This document shows positions 1 to 8,027 of a DNA stretch of 25,962 bases, in pieces (the first letter of the stretch is position 1; every line of letters begins with the position of its first letter). A program made the translations under genes and the position numbers. Location of the stretch: contig CAYSSG010000029.1 in the NCBI GenBank assembly GCA_964433635.1, positions 1 through 25,962 on the forward strand, read 5' to 3'. Below the pieces are notes generated by a model that saw only the letters and a program-made list of their open reading frames with translations, searched no databases and had not been told where the DNA came from. The stretch comes from CAYSSG01 sp964433635. Its GTDB lineage: Bacteria > Atribacterota > Phoenicimicrobiia > Phoenicimicrobiales > Stramentimicrobiaceae.

Positions 1-23
1 ATTTTTTCTATTATATATTAGTG

Positions 24-45
24 TTAACGTTACCGGTAACGTTAA
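24..45. promoter_or_regulatory. LacI-type operator, perfect 22-bp palindrome
   Basis: The left arm TTAACGTTACC is followed directly by its exact reverse complement. Within it the 8-bp palindrome TAACGTTA occurs twice (25-32 and 37-44), separated by CCGG. AT-rich TATTAT/TATATT strings at 9-19 could be the -10 element, so a bound repressor would cover the transcription start. It lies 9 bases before the regulator's start, which suggests autoregulation of the whole sugar operon. LacI-family operators are typically palindromes with a central CG, as here. No second copy was seen in the window. Confidence 0.8.
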
Positions 46-54
46 TCTTCGAAA

Positions 55-1059
55 ATGGAATCAAAAATGAAAAAACCAACCCTTCAAACAGTAGCCCTGA
101 AAGCAGGCGTTTCCGTTAATACTGTCTCGCGTGCCATTAACAACAAAACAGATATTAATTCTTCCACCAAAAAAAAGATATTACGGATAGCGAAGGAAGT
201 GGGTTACATACGTAATGCGACAGCTGTAGCTTTACGCACCCGGAAAACAAGAACGCTGGGGGTCATTATTGCCGATAACAGTAATCCCTTCTATGCGGAA
301 GTATTAAGCGGAATAGAAGCTGAAGCAAAAAATAATGATTACCATATTATACTGGCTAATACACAACGCAGCTATCAGGAAGAAGAAAACTCCATTGCCT
401 TATTATCTGCCAAACAGATTGACGGATTATTAATAGCGCCTGTACAGGAGAAAGATGAGGATATTCATAGGCTCATTCATTCAGATATCCCTTTTGTCAT
501 CGTGGGAAGGGATTATGAAGACCTTCCTGTTGATGCTGTTTTTAATGATGAAATAAGGGGTGGCTATCTAGCCACGGAATATTTAATCAGGAAGGGCTAT
601 CGGAAGATCTTCTTCATAGGCGGTTATCTTTATAAATCACCTGCTCGAAAAAGATTGGAGGGTTACAAAAAAGCTTTACATGATTATGGTATTCCGGTTG
701 AGGAAAAACGAATCATCATTGGTGATATTGATATGGAAGATGGCTACAACTGTGCGAAGTATATGCTGGATCGGAAAATAGATTTTCAGGCTGTTTTTTG
801 CTATAACGATATGATGGCCTTTGGTGCAATGCAGGCTATTAAGGAGAGAGGCTACCGAATTCCGGAAGAAATAGGTATCGTCGGATATGATGATATATTG
901 TTCAGTTCCCTTGTTTCTCCTCCATTAACAACCGTTCATCTCAAAAAACAGGAATTGGGCAAAGAGAGTGTGCAGTTATTATTGTCCAGGATTAATGGAA
1001 ATCGTCAGAAAAATAAAAAAATTGTCTTAGATGTTGATTTAGTTGTAAGAGGAACTTAA
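55..1059 (+). CDS. LacI-family transcriptional repressor
   Basis: A cytoplasmic DNA-binding sugar sensor of about 334 residues, the usual family length. The N-terminal helix-turn-helix (about residues 8-30, TLQTVALKAGVSVNTVSRAI) is typical of LacI/GalR proteins. The hinge (AVALRTRKTRTLGVIIAD) follows, then a periplasmic-binding-protein-like effector domain running to the C terminus. Stops in frame upstream leave ATG 55 or ATG 67 as the start. Neither has a strong ribosome site, and the second would start at MKKPTLQ just before the HTH. It is the first gene of the block, 6 bases before the ABC ATPase, with the palindromic operator just upstream, so it probably represses this operon until sugar binds. 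The effector is unknown; galactose or a derivative is suggested by the galT-galK genes downstream. Confidence 0.93.
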   Translation: MESKMKKPTLQTVALKAGVSVNTVSRAINNKTDINSSTKKKILRIAKEVGYIRNATAVALRTRKTRTLGVIIADNSNPFYAEVLSGIEAEAKNNDYHIILANTQRSYQEEENSIALLSAKQIDGLLIAPVQEKDEDIHRLIHSDIPFVIVGRDYEDLPVDAVFNDEIRGGYLATEYLIRKGYRKIFFIGGYLYKSPARKRLEGYKKALHDYGIPVEEKRIIIGDIDMEDGYNCAKYMLDRKIDFQAVFCYNDMMAFGAMQAIKERGYRIPEEIGIVGYDDILFSSLVSPPLTTVHLKKQELGKESVQLLLSRINGNRQKNKKIVLDVDLVVRGT

Positions 1060-1065
1060 CGATTT

Positions 1066-1851
1066 ATGATGAATAAGATAAAGAAACAGGAAAAGTCATT
1101 TGAATATTCAGTCAAAATGATTGATATTGTTAAATATTTTGGTCATACCGCTGCTCTCAAGGGAATTAACTTTGAAGTAGGAGCAAATGAAGTTGTTGGT
1201 CTAATTGGTGATAATGGTGCAGGTAAATCAACTTTAATCAAGATTATCACCGGTGTTTTCCCACCATCAGGAGGCGATTTATATATTCGTGATCAGAAGG
1301 TTGATATCAATCATTACAATGTGAAGAAAGCACATGAATCAGGCATTGAAACGGTTTACCAGGATAAATCCCTGGGAGAAAAACAACCTTTATGGAGAAA
1401 TTTCTTTGTTGGCAGACAGATAAAAAACAGGCTTGGATTTATTGATGTGAAAAAGGAAAAAGAAATTGCCCATGAAATCATGATGAATGTCATCGGATTT
1501 CGTAGCGCGGGTATTACCGTCGACTCGACTGTCAGTAAATTATCCGGCGGAGAAAGGCAGGGGATTGCCATTGGTAGAGCCATGTATTTTGATGCTGACT
1601 TGATTATACTGGATGAGCCGACGGTGGCATTATCATTAAAAGAAGTGCAAAAAGTTTTGGATTTTGTGAATAAGATCAAAGAATCCGCAAGATCCTGTAT
1701 CTATATTTCTCATATGTTATCCCATGTTTATATGATTGCTGATCGTTTTATCATTTTAGATAGAGGGAAAGTGATAGGAAACTTTAAGAAGAGCCAGATC
1801 TCCCCGACCGAATTAAATGATTTTTTATTAAAGTATGCTAATAAAAAATAA
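1066..1851 (+). CDS. Sugar ABC transporter ATP-binding protein (single NBD)
   Basis: The energising subunit of a CUT2-type (ribose/galactose/fructose family) sugar importer. Visible motifs are Walker A GDNGAGKST (about residues 48-57), the Q-loop in TVYQDKS, the ABC signature LSGGERQ, Walker B LIILDEP and the H-loop CIYISH. At 261 residues it has only one nucleotide-binding domain, like FrcA, whereas RbsA/MglA proteins have two domains in about 500 residues. The transporter would therefore use a homodimer. ATG 1066 or ATG 1069 could be the start. It follows the LacI gene by 6 bases and is followed at once by the permease, so the genes are co-transcribed. The family assignment is firm; the sugar is inferred. 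Confidence 0.92.
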   Translation: MMNKIKKQEKSFEYSVKMIDIVKYFGHTAALKGINFEVGANEVVGLIGDNGAGKSTLIKIITGVFPPSGGDLYIRDQKVDINHYNVKKAHESGIETVYQDKSLGEKQPLWRNFFVGRQIKNRLGFIDVKKEKEIAHEIMMNVIGFRSAGITVDSTVSKLSGGERQGIAIGRAMYFDADLIILDEPTVALSLKEVQKVLDFVNKIKESARSCIYISHMLSHVYMIADRFIILDRGKVIGNFKKSQISPTELNDFLLKYANKK

Positions 1852-1854
1852 GAC

Positions 1855-2895
1855 TTGAGGTTATCAAGGACATTGTTTACAAAGAATAGCCTTTTAAAAA
1901 TAAAACAGATTGAGAGTTTGCCCATTATTTTAGTCTATTTTATTATTATGGCCGGTTTCTTAATGATGGCTCCCCAGGTTTTTACCGGATATCGAATCTA
2001 TATGTCTTTTCTGCAAACGGTTCCTCCCACACTTGTCCTGGCTTTAGGATTAACCTTGATTATCACGGCAGGAGAGATTGACTTAAGTTTTTCTGCTGTG
2101 ATTGCGTTTTCAGGTTTTATATTCTGTTATGTATTCCGTACTTTTGATGAGCCATGGCTCGCTTTTATCCTGGCTTTGGCATCAGGAGCGCTGGTAGGGT
2201 ATATTAACGGATTACTGGTGGCCAGGATTGGCGTGCCTTCCATTATGGCTACCCTTGCTGCTCAGTTTTTCTGGAATGGAGTAACAATCCTGCTATCAGG
2301 AGGCCTTTCCTGGAATATTAAGGAAATTAAAGAATATTCTATTCATCCCTTTTTTGTGGGTCGAATAGGAGGAATTTTCCCGGTCCAGAGCATCTGGGCT
2401 TTATTGATGGCTATCTTCCTATGGTATATTCTAAACCGACATGTATTTGGAGAGCATATCTCTTTTATCGGGGATAATGCTGAGGTAGCCAGGGTGATGG
2501 GAGTCAATGTTGTCGCTACCAAGATAAGACTATTTACAGTTATGGGAATTATATCCAGTTTTGCTTCCATTTTATTAACATTGGAAATGATTAATTTCTG
2601 GACTACCCAGGGATCAGGATTTCTTCTTCCGGTTATGGCAGCTGTATTTATAGGAGGCACTTCCATCGCCGGGGGAAAAGGAACCATTGTTGGTTCTTTC
2701 TTTGGAGCCTATATCGTTGGATCTTTAGAGGCTGGAGTCGTCGCCTCTGGTATCGGGGGTTATTGGACACGATTAGTGACCGGACTGGTGATGGCAATTT
2801 CGGTTATTTTGAATGTAGTACTGGGGAGTTCAAAAGAAAAAAGAGTTGTGGACACACTGAAAGATTCTGTTTTCTTAAAGGGTATAAAAAAGTAG
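1855..2895 (+). CDS. Sugar ABC transporter permease, RbsC/FrcC type
   Basis: An inner-membrane subunit of the CUT2 importer, 346 residues with many hydrophobic segments (for example PIILVYFIIMAGFLMM, LVLALGLTLIITAGEIDLS, LALASGALVGYINGLLVARI). The GEIDLS and GxxNGLLVA patterns and FIGGTSIAGGKGTIVGSFFG near the end are typical of BPD_transp_2 permeases. The start is taken as TTG 1855, just after the ATPase stop; no ATG lies closer to the conserved region, and upstream positions are occupied by the ATPase. It pairs with the ATPase upstream and the binding protein downstream. The order ATPase-permease-binding protein is unusual for this family, where the binding protein often comes first. Confidence 0.92.
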   Translation: MRLSRTLFTKNSLLKIKQIESLPIILVYFIIMAGFLMMAPQVFTGYRIYMSFLQTVPPTLVLALGLTLIITAGEIDLSFSAVIAFSGFIFCYVFRTFDEPWLAFILALASGALVGYINGLLVARIGVPSIMATLAAQFFWNGVTILLSGGLSWNIKEIKEYSIHPFFVGRIGGIFPVQSIWALLMAIFLWYILNRHVFGEHISFIGDNAEVARVMGVNVVATKIRLFTVMGIISSFASILLTLEMINFWTTQGSGFLLPVMAAVFIGGTSIAGGKGTIVGSFFGAYIVGSLEAGVVASGIGGYWTRLVTGLVMAISVILNVVLGSSKEKRVVDTLKDSVFLKGIKK

Positions 2896-3099
2896 AGGCG
2901 ATGATATTTATCCTGCAGGGAAGAGAAAGTATCATGTAGTATAGAATGGCTAGAGGGATAATCAAAAAGAGAAGATATTATGAATAGAAGGAGGTGGTTA
3001 TGTTTATTTAAATGAAATTTATCTTTATAGAAAAGATAAATTTTTGGTGTTTCATATTCGTTAGTAGTAAAAAATTTGTTTTTAGGGGGTTTTCCTGGA
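2896..3099 (+). promoter_or_regulatory. Leader region with tiny ORFs and AT-rich hairpin
   Basis: About 200 bases separate the permease from the binding protein, although the earlier genes are nearly abutting. The stretch holds a very strong ribosome site (GGAGGTGG, 2990-2997) followed by an ATG at 3000 that opens only a three-codon frame. An overlapping 11-codon frame starts at 2980 and would read MNRRRWLCLFK. Next comes a hairpin with an 11-bp perfect stem (AAATTTATCTT, 3015-3025, pairing with 3033-3043; 7-base loop). A second ribosome site, AGGGGG (3084-3089), serves the binding protein. It may stabilise or separately control the binding-protein message. That role is inference. Confidence 0.45.
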
Positions 3100-4098
3100 A
3101 TGAAAAAATCAAATAGTGCTTTGTTTCTCTTCTTAAGTGTGATTTTCATGTTATTGTTGAGTATTACCATGAGTAGTTTCGGTGCCGAGAAATTAGGTGA
3201 AGGAATCACCATTTACATGCAGATGGGAGGGACGGAAGGTGATCCATCTACTTTGGCCAGGACGAATGGTGCAAAAGCTGCTGCTGAACATTTTGGTGTT
3301 AAATTGATTGAACAGTATTCCGGCTGGCAGCCCGAGAAAATGATCAATCAATTCAAAGAAGCAATGGCTGCTTCTCCTGATGGTATTGTCATCATGGGCC
3401 ACCCCGGCGAAGGGGCCTTTGCTCCGTTAGTAGAAGAAGCTATTGGGATGGGTGTTATTGTCACCAGTGGCAATAATCCGCTGCCTACCCTGGAGGAAGA
3501 ATATCAGATTAATGGTTTCGGATATGCCGGAGCTGAGCTTTATGAGGGCGGATACCTGACCGGTAAAACAATGATCAGGCAAGGACTGAAAGCAGGCGAC
3601 AAGGCTTTGGTCTATGGATTATTCTCTCAAGAAGGCAGAAGGCAAAGCCCCATGGGAATTGTGGATGCTTTAACAGAAGAGGGACTTATTGTAGAACAGC
3701 TTGATATCTCACCTGAAGTAGATGCGGAAGCCTCATTATGTATTCCTATTCTGACAGCTTACCTGGAAAGGAATCCGGATGTGAAAGCAATTGGAACGCA
3801 ACATGGAAATGTAACCTCCAATTTAATGAAAGTAATGGAGGCTGCAGGGAAGAAACCGGGTGAGATAATCTGTGGAGGAATTGACCTTTCGCCAGCAACC
3901 ATCGAGGGAATTGAAAAGGGATATGTGAGCGTATCCTTTGATCAAATATTGTATCTGCAAGGATTTTTCCCGGTGCAGCAGATTGTATTGGCAAAACGTT
4001 ATAATATACCAGGATTACACATTAATACCGGTGTAGGTGTCGCTACTCCGCAAAATATCGGAGAATTAAAAGAATTGATTGAAATGGGAATTAGATAG
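3100..4098 (+). CDS. Periplasmic sugar-binding protein of ABC importer
   Basis: The substrate-capture subunit, exported to the periplasm or cell surface. ATG 3100 is preferred over an upstream TTG at 3076: it has AGGGGG ten bases upstream and opens directly into a signal peptide (MKKSNSALFLFLSVIF, then a hydrophobic run ending SSFGAEK). No lipobox cysteine is visible, so type I cleavage near FGA is likely. The mature part (about 305 residues) is a Peripla_BP_4-type fold, with ARTNGAKAAAEHFGV, SPDGIVIMGHPG and IICGGIDLSPATIEGIEKGYVSVSFDQ typical of ribose/xylose/fructose binders. It is followed by a strong terminator. The ligand cannot be read from sequence; its neighbours suggest galactose or a galactose-containing sugar. 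Confidence 0.9.
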   Translation: MKKSNSALFLFLSVIFMLLLSITMSSFGAEKLGEGITIYMQMGGTEGDPSTLARTNGAKAAAEHFGVKLIEQYSGWQPEKMINQFKEAMAASPDGIVIMGHPGEGAFAPLVEEAIGMGVIVTSGNNPLPTLEEEYQINGFGYAGAELYEGGYLTGKTMIRQGLKAGDKALVYGLFSQEGRRQSPMGIVDALTEEGLIVEQLDISPEVDAEASLCIPILTAYLERNPDVKAIGTQHGNVTSNLMKVMEAAGKKPGEIICGGIDLSPATIEGIEKGYVSVSFDQILYLQGFFPVQQIVLAKRYNIPGLHINTGVGVATPQNIGELKELIEMGIR

Positions 4099-4106
4099 GT
4101 CATCAA

Positions 4107-4144
4107 ATCAAAAAGAGGGGATTGCTACATCCCCTCTTTTTGAT
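4107..4144 (+). terminator. Intrinsic terminator after the ABC operon
   Basis: A 15-bp perfect stem (ATCAAAAAGAGGGGA, 4107-4121, with its complement at 4130-4144) around an 8-base loop. The descending arm carries CCCCTCTTTTT, giving both the GC-rich core and the T run. It starts 8 bases after the binding-protein stop. It should end most lacI-ABC transcription before galT, so galT-galK probably have their own promoter or depend on read-through. Confidence 0.88.
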
Positions 4145-4271
4145 GGATTTCATTTTCTGAAAGTCGGGAAAGAGACTTTGGTTTTAAAAAGATTAAAAAA
4201 AATAAAAAAAATCAAGGATGATGGAAGAATAGTGTACTATTATCTCATTAAAAAGAACAAAAGGAAACAAG

Positions 4272-5222
4272 ATGCAGGAACTTCGTTTCAATCCAATGAC
4301 CGGCGAATGGGTGATGATTTCTTCCGGTCGACAAAGTAGACCAATACACTCAGATTTTGAAGGTTGTCCCTTATGTCCCGGCAATATAGAGCTTGAGCAG
4401 GATTATGATCTGGCGGTCTTCGAGAATAGATTTCCTGCTCTGATACGCCACCCTTCTACCCCGTTAAATTCAGGTTCTGATCTTCTAAAAAGTAAACCAT
4501 CTCATGGTATCTGTGAAGTCATTATGTATACTTCTGTTCACAATAGTTCTCTTGCGCAAATGTCTTTCATGCAGATAGAGAATTTAATTGATGTCTGGAA
4601 GGATAGAATTAGGGAATTATCCGGTCATCCCCGGATAAAATATATCTTTATCTTTGAGAACAAGGGTGAAGAGGTTGGTGCCACCCTGTCCCATCCTCAT
4701 GGACAATTATATGCCTTTCCCTTTATTCCTTTTAGGGTAAAGATAAAATTAAATCATATGAAAAAATATTTTAACAAGAATCAACACTGTATGCTTTGTG
4801 ATATCGTTAAGGAAGAAGTACAACTAAATCATCGTATTGTCTTTCAAAACAATTCTTTCATCGCTTTGGTTCCCTATTATGCCAGATTCCCCTACGAGGT
4901 TCATATTCTATCAAAAAGGCATTTGGGTTCAATTGTTGAGATGAATGAATTGGAGAAAGAGTCTTTTGCCCAAGCTTTAAAGGTTGTAACTCAAAAGTAT
5001 GATGCACTATTTCAACGATCTTGTCCTTATATGATGGCGTTGTTCATTTCCCCTTCAGAACAGGATAAATATGCTTATTTTCACTTTCATGTGGAATTTT
5101 GCCCACCGTTAAGAGATAAAGATAAGATTAAATGGATGGCAAGTGTGGAAACCACAACCTGGCAATTTATTAATCCTTCATCCCCTGAAGAGATTGCCAG
5201 ACAGTTAAGGAGCATATCTTGA
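4272..5222 (+). CDS. galT: Galactose-1-phosphate uridylyltransferase
   Basis: A Leloir-pathway enzyme that exchanges galactose-1-phosphate with UDP-glucose to give UDP-galactose and glucose-1-phosphate in the cytoplasm. The HIT-like active-site motif HPHGQ is present with the nucleophilic histidine at residue 143. Metal-site cysteine pairs CPLC (residues 32-35) and CMLC (start of the second half) are also present. 316 residues is slightly short for the family (about 330-350) but both halves are there. ATG 4272 has AAGGA 6 bases upstream. An imperfect palindrome (AATAGT and ACTATT around GT, 4229-4242) and a possible -10 (TATTAT, 4238-4243) lie upstream. It overlaps galK, so the two are translationally coupled. 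No galE or galM is in this window. Confidence 0.95.
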   Translation: MQELRFNPMTGEWVMISSGRQSRPIHSDFEGCPLCPGNIELEQDYDLAVFENRFPALIRHPSTPLNSGSDLLKSKPSHGICEVIMYTSVHNSSLAQMSFMQIENLIDVWKDRIRELSGHPRIKYIFIFENKGEEVGATLSHPHGQLYAFPFIPFRVKIKLNHMKKYFNKNQHCMLCDIVKEEVQLNHRIVFQNNSFIALVPYYARFPYEVHILSKRHLGSIVEMNELEKESFAQALKVVTQKYDALFQRSCPYMMALFISPSEQDKYAYFHFHVEFCPPLRDKDKIKWMASVETTTWQFINPSSPEEIARQLRSIS

Positions 5223-6382
5223 AAGGCAAGATGATTCATGAAGTCTTTGCTCATACAGAAAATTTTGTACATTTTAAGGCACCGGGAAGAATCAACATTA
5301 TCGGAGAACATACCGATTATAACAACGGCTTTGTTCTGCCTGCAGCAATTGACAGGTATATGCGACTGGCAATCAGGAAGAGCAAAACAGATATCATAAG
5401 AGCATATTCCCGGGAGTTCCCGGGGATGAAGCAATTTCGTTTTCCACTTACGAAGATGAATCAAAATGATGGCTGGGGTAAGTATATTAAAGCAGTTCTA
5501 TTCATGCTCCAAAAAGAGATTGGATTTCAGATGAGCTTTGGCTTAGATATCTATATAAGCAGTGATATACCTATCGGAGCCGGTCTCTCCAGTTCAGCAG
5601 CATTAGAGGTGGTTTTTTTATTTGCTTTGAATAAAATTTTTCACCTCCATATCAGTCCCGTCCAGATGGCTTTATTAGCTCAAAAAGCTGAAAATGATTA
5701 TGCTGGAGTACAGTGCGGAATCATGGATCAATTTGTTTCCCTGATGGGCAAGGAGAATGATGCCCTGTTTTTGGATATTCAGAATATGAAGTTTCAGTAT
5801 ATTCCCTTACATCTTGGGGATTATGTTTTTATATTAATTGATACCATGATTTCCCACAGTTTAGGTAACAGTGAATATAATGTCAGGAGACAGGAATGTG
5901 AAACAGGATTACAGATCTTACAGAAATGTACGGCTCTGGGGTTAACATCCTTAAGAGAAGCAAGATTGAAAGATATGTATCGATGCAGCGATCGATTTCC
6001 CGTCAATGTATTTAAAAGAATCATCTATGTCGCCGAAGAAAATCTTCGGGTCAAGGAGATGGTCAAGGTTTTAAGGAAAAAAGCATTTAAAAAAGCCGGT
6101 CAATTACTCTACCAATCACATAATGGACTAAAATATCTCTATGAAGTCAGTTGTCCTGAACTGGATTTCATTGTGGATTATCTGCATACCAGTGAGGGTG
6201 TGTCAGGTGCCAGAATGATGGGAGGAGGATTTGGGGGCTGTGTACTGGCTTTAATCGAAAAAGACCGGATGAAAGAAATATCTTCTTTCATAAAGAAAAA
6301 ATATAAACTTATGTTTAAAAGATATCCTCGCATTTATCCCATATCAATAACAAACGGCATTATTCAACAGAGACAGGAGTGA
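5219..6382 (+). CDS. galK: Galactokinase (GHMP family)
   Basis: Phosphorylates galactose with ATP to galactose-1-phosphate, the substrate of the adjacent GalT. The galactokinase signature GRINIIGEHTDYNNGFVLP is near the N terminus. The GHMP ATP-binding motif PIGAGLSSSAALE is at about residues 118-130. The catalytic aspartate is in CGIMDQF (about D170), and the C-terminal motif MMGGGFGGC is present. Full length, 387 residues from TTG 5219, which overlaps the galT stop. ATG 5231 (383 residues) is equally possible, although its spacing from AAAGG is short. Together with the importer upstream this gives uptake and the first two intracellular steps of galactose use. Confidence 0.95.
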   Translation: MKGKMIHEVFAHTENFVHFKAPGRINIIGEHTDYNNGFVLPAAIDRYMRLAIRKSKTDIIRAYSREFPGMKQFRFPLTKMNQNDGWGKYIKAVLFMLQKEIGFQMSFGLDIYISSDIPIGAGLSSSAALEVVFLFALNKIFHLHISPVQMALLAQKAENDYAGVQCGIMDQFVSLMGKENDALFLDIQNMKFQYIPLHLGDYVFILIDTMISHSLGNSEYNVRRQECETGLQILQKCTALGLTSLREARLKDMYRCSDRFPVNVFKRIIYVAEENLRVKEMVKVLRKKAFKKAGQLLYQSHNGLKYLYEVSCPELDFIVDYLHTSEGVSGARMMGGGFGGCVLALIEKDRMKEISSFIKKKYKLMFKRYPRIYPISITNGIIQQRQE

Positions 6383-6468
6383 ATGCATAAAGTCTAAGTA
6401 CATCTTTCTAGTATTTGCTGATTAATCCATCGTCACTTTTACCATCACTTTTCTTTCCCCTCTTCTAA

Positions 6469-6477
6469 TGCTATAAT
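6469..6477 (+). promoter_or_regulatory. Extended -10 promoter for the HD-domain gene
   Basis: TGCTATAAT matches the extended -10 consensus TGnTATAAT exactly. It sits about 44 bases before the HD-domain start, in the 138-base gap after galK. No good -35 box was seen, which extended -10 promoters can do without. Confidence 0.55.
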
Positions 6478-6520
6478 GTATAGCAATCATTGAAAGCCAT
6501 ATAAAAAGGGGAGGACATGT

Positions 6521-7111
6521 ATGGAAGAATATATTCCAACCAGGGCAGGTGCACTCCAATTATTAAAAGAGTATAATCAGGACGACAGTCTGATCAAACA
6601 TGCCCTTGCTGTAGAAGGTGTGATGCGTTATATTGCCAGAAAAAAGGGAGAAGATGAAGATCAGTGGGGAATCATAGGATTGGTCCATGATCTTGATTAT
6701 GAACAATACCCGGAGCAGCATTGTACAAAAAGCAGGGAAATATTGCAGGCAAAGGGTTGGCCGGAGGAATACATCCATGCCGTAGTAAGTCACGGTTGGG
6801 GGATTTGCTCTGACGAAAAACCAGAAACAGTACTGGAAAAAACGCTTTTTGCTATTGATGAATTAACCGGGCTGGTGGTAACTACTGCCCTTGTAAGACC
6901 TTCTAAAAGCGTGATGGATGTGGAAGTGAAGTCGGTTAAGAAGAAATGGAAGGACAAGCGTTTTGCTGCAGGAGTTAACCGTGATATTATTCTTAAAGGT
7001 GCCGAGATGCTTGGTGTAGACCTGGCAGAGTTAATTGATGATACCATTAAGGGCATGCAGGAAGTTGCAGATGACATTGGCTTACAGGGTGTTACCGAAT
7101 CTGAAGCCTGA
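6521..7111 (+). CDS. HD-domain phosphohydrolase-like protein
   Basis: A cytoplasmic protein of 196 residues with an HD metal-binding fold: H27 in LIKHALAVEG, H56-D57 in GLVHDLDYEQYPEQH, and H91 in AVVSHG. These fit the H...HD...H pattern that binds metal in HDIG-type hydrolases. Close relatives are common in Clostridia and other anaerobes and are usually annotated only as HD-domain or hydrolase proteins; the substrate is unknown. ATG 6521 is supported by GGGGAGG just upstream and by an extended -10 promoter. It stands alone between galK and the DUF2461 gene, and its context does not suggest a role. Confidence 0.85.
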   Translation: MEEYIPTRAGALQLLKEYNQDDSLIKHALAVEGVMRYIARKKGEDEDQWGIIGLVHDLDYEQYPEQHCTKSREILQAKGWPEEYIHAVVSHGWGICSDEKPETVLEKTLFAIDELTGLVVTTALVRPSKSVMDVEVKSVKKKWKDKRFAAGVNRDIILKGAEMLGVDLAELIDDTIKGMQEVADDIGLQGVTESEA

Positions 7112-7182
7112 AATAATGGGTAATCCCTGGTAAATTGCCCTGTTAATGAGGATAATGAATACATTTTGGGAGGGAAATCAGG

Positions 7183-7902
7183 ATGGTGAAATTGAATCAA
7201 GAACATCGTTTCGAGGGATTTTCAGCAGAAACTGTATTTTTTCTGAAAAACCTGAAGGAAAATAATAATCGCGACTGGTTCTTAGCCCGGAAAAAGGATT
7301 ATGATAAGAAGGTTTTACATCCTGCTGCTGAATTTGTTATTGAGATGGGTGATATGCTGCAAAAGTTATCCCCTGGGATTCATGCTGAACCGAAAGTGAA
7401 TCGTTCCATATTCCGGATTTACCGGGATACCCGATATTCTGCTGATCAAGATCCTTACAAAAACAACCTGAGCATCTGGTTCTGGCAGGGAACCAGGAAG
7501 GTTAATGAATCTCCGGGTTATTATTTCGAATTAAAACCTGAGCAATTATCTCTTGCGGCAGGAATCAGTGTATTTTCCAGGAAAGCACTTCGTTGTTTTC
7601 GTGAGGCAGTTGCTGATCCGAAGAGTGGGGAAGAGCTAGCTCATATCGTTGAAAAAATCGAAAAAAATACAGATTACCGGCTTAATGAGATTTATTATAA
7701 GAATATACCGGAAGGTTACCAGGTACAGGGTAGAAGGGCAGATTTAATTCGTTTGAACGGATTGATGGCCAGTATAGAGATGCTTATCCCTGCTGAATTA
7801 TATAATCGTAATCTGTTAAAATTTGTTTTTAATATTTATAAAGATTTTTCCCCTATTGAGAATTGGCTTACGAAATATCTCTGTACCTGTAAACAGAAAT
7901 AA
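7183..7902 (+). CDS. DUF2461 (TIGR02453) family protein
   Basis: A cytoplasmic protein of 239 residues with no signal peptide. The hallmarks of DUF2461 are clear: FEGFSAETVFFLKNLKENNN near the start, RDWFLARKKDYD, then RSIFRIYRDTRYSADQDPYK and YYFELKPEQLSLAAGI in the middle. This family occurs widely in bacteria and some fungi; no enzymatic activity is established. ATG 7183 follows GGGAGGG, a strong ribosome site. It is spaced 71 bases from the HD gene and may be co-transcribed with it. Function not known. Confidence 0.88.
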   Translation: MVKLNQEHRFEGFSAETVFFLKNLKENNNRDWFLARKKDYDKKVLHPAAEFVIEMGDMLQKLSPGIHAEPKVNRSIFRIYRDTRYSADQDPYKNNLSIWFWQGTRKVNESPGYYFELKPEQLSLAAGISVFSRKALRCFREAVADPKSGEELAHIVEKIEKNTDYRLNEIYYKNIPEGYQVQGRRADLIRLNGLMASIEMLIPAELYNRNLLKFVFNIYKDFSPIENWLTKYLCTCKQK

Positions 7903-7979
7903 TCCACCCGAAAACGCTAGCATGCCCAGATTGATTTTCCTGCCTGCCTGAAAAAGGTGTTATTCAAATGATAGTGGTA

Positions 7980-8008
7980 TTGCAACCGCTTTACCAATAA
8001 AATACAAT
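7980..8008 (+). promoter_or_regulatory. Sigma-70-type promoter before the PgeF gene
   Basis: TTGCAA (7980-7985) and TACAAT (8003-8008) are separated by 17 bases, a near-consensus housekeeping promoter. The start codon of the laccase-domain gene lies about 20 bases downstream. The upstream 75 bases after the DUF2461 gene show nothing else recognisable. Confidence 0.65.
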
Positions 8009-8027
8009 TCTTTAAAGAGAGTTGAAG

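Noticed and set aside
4079..4339. Open frame of 86 codons spanning the terminator and the galT start
   Set aside because: It runs through the strong terminator hairpin and overlaps galT in another frame, with low-complexity lysine-rich content and no ribosome site.
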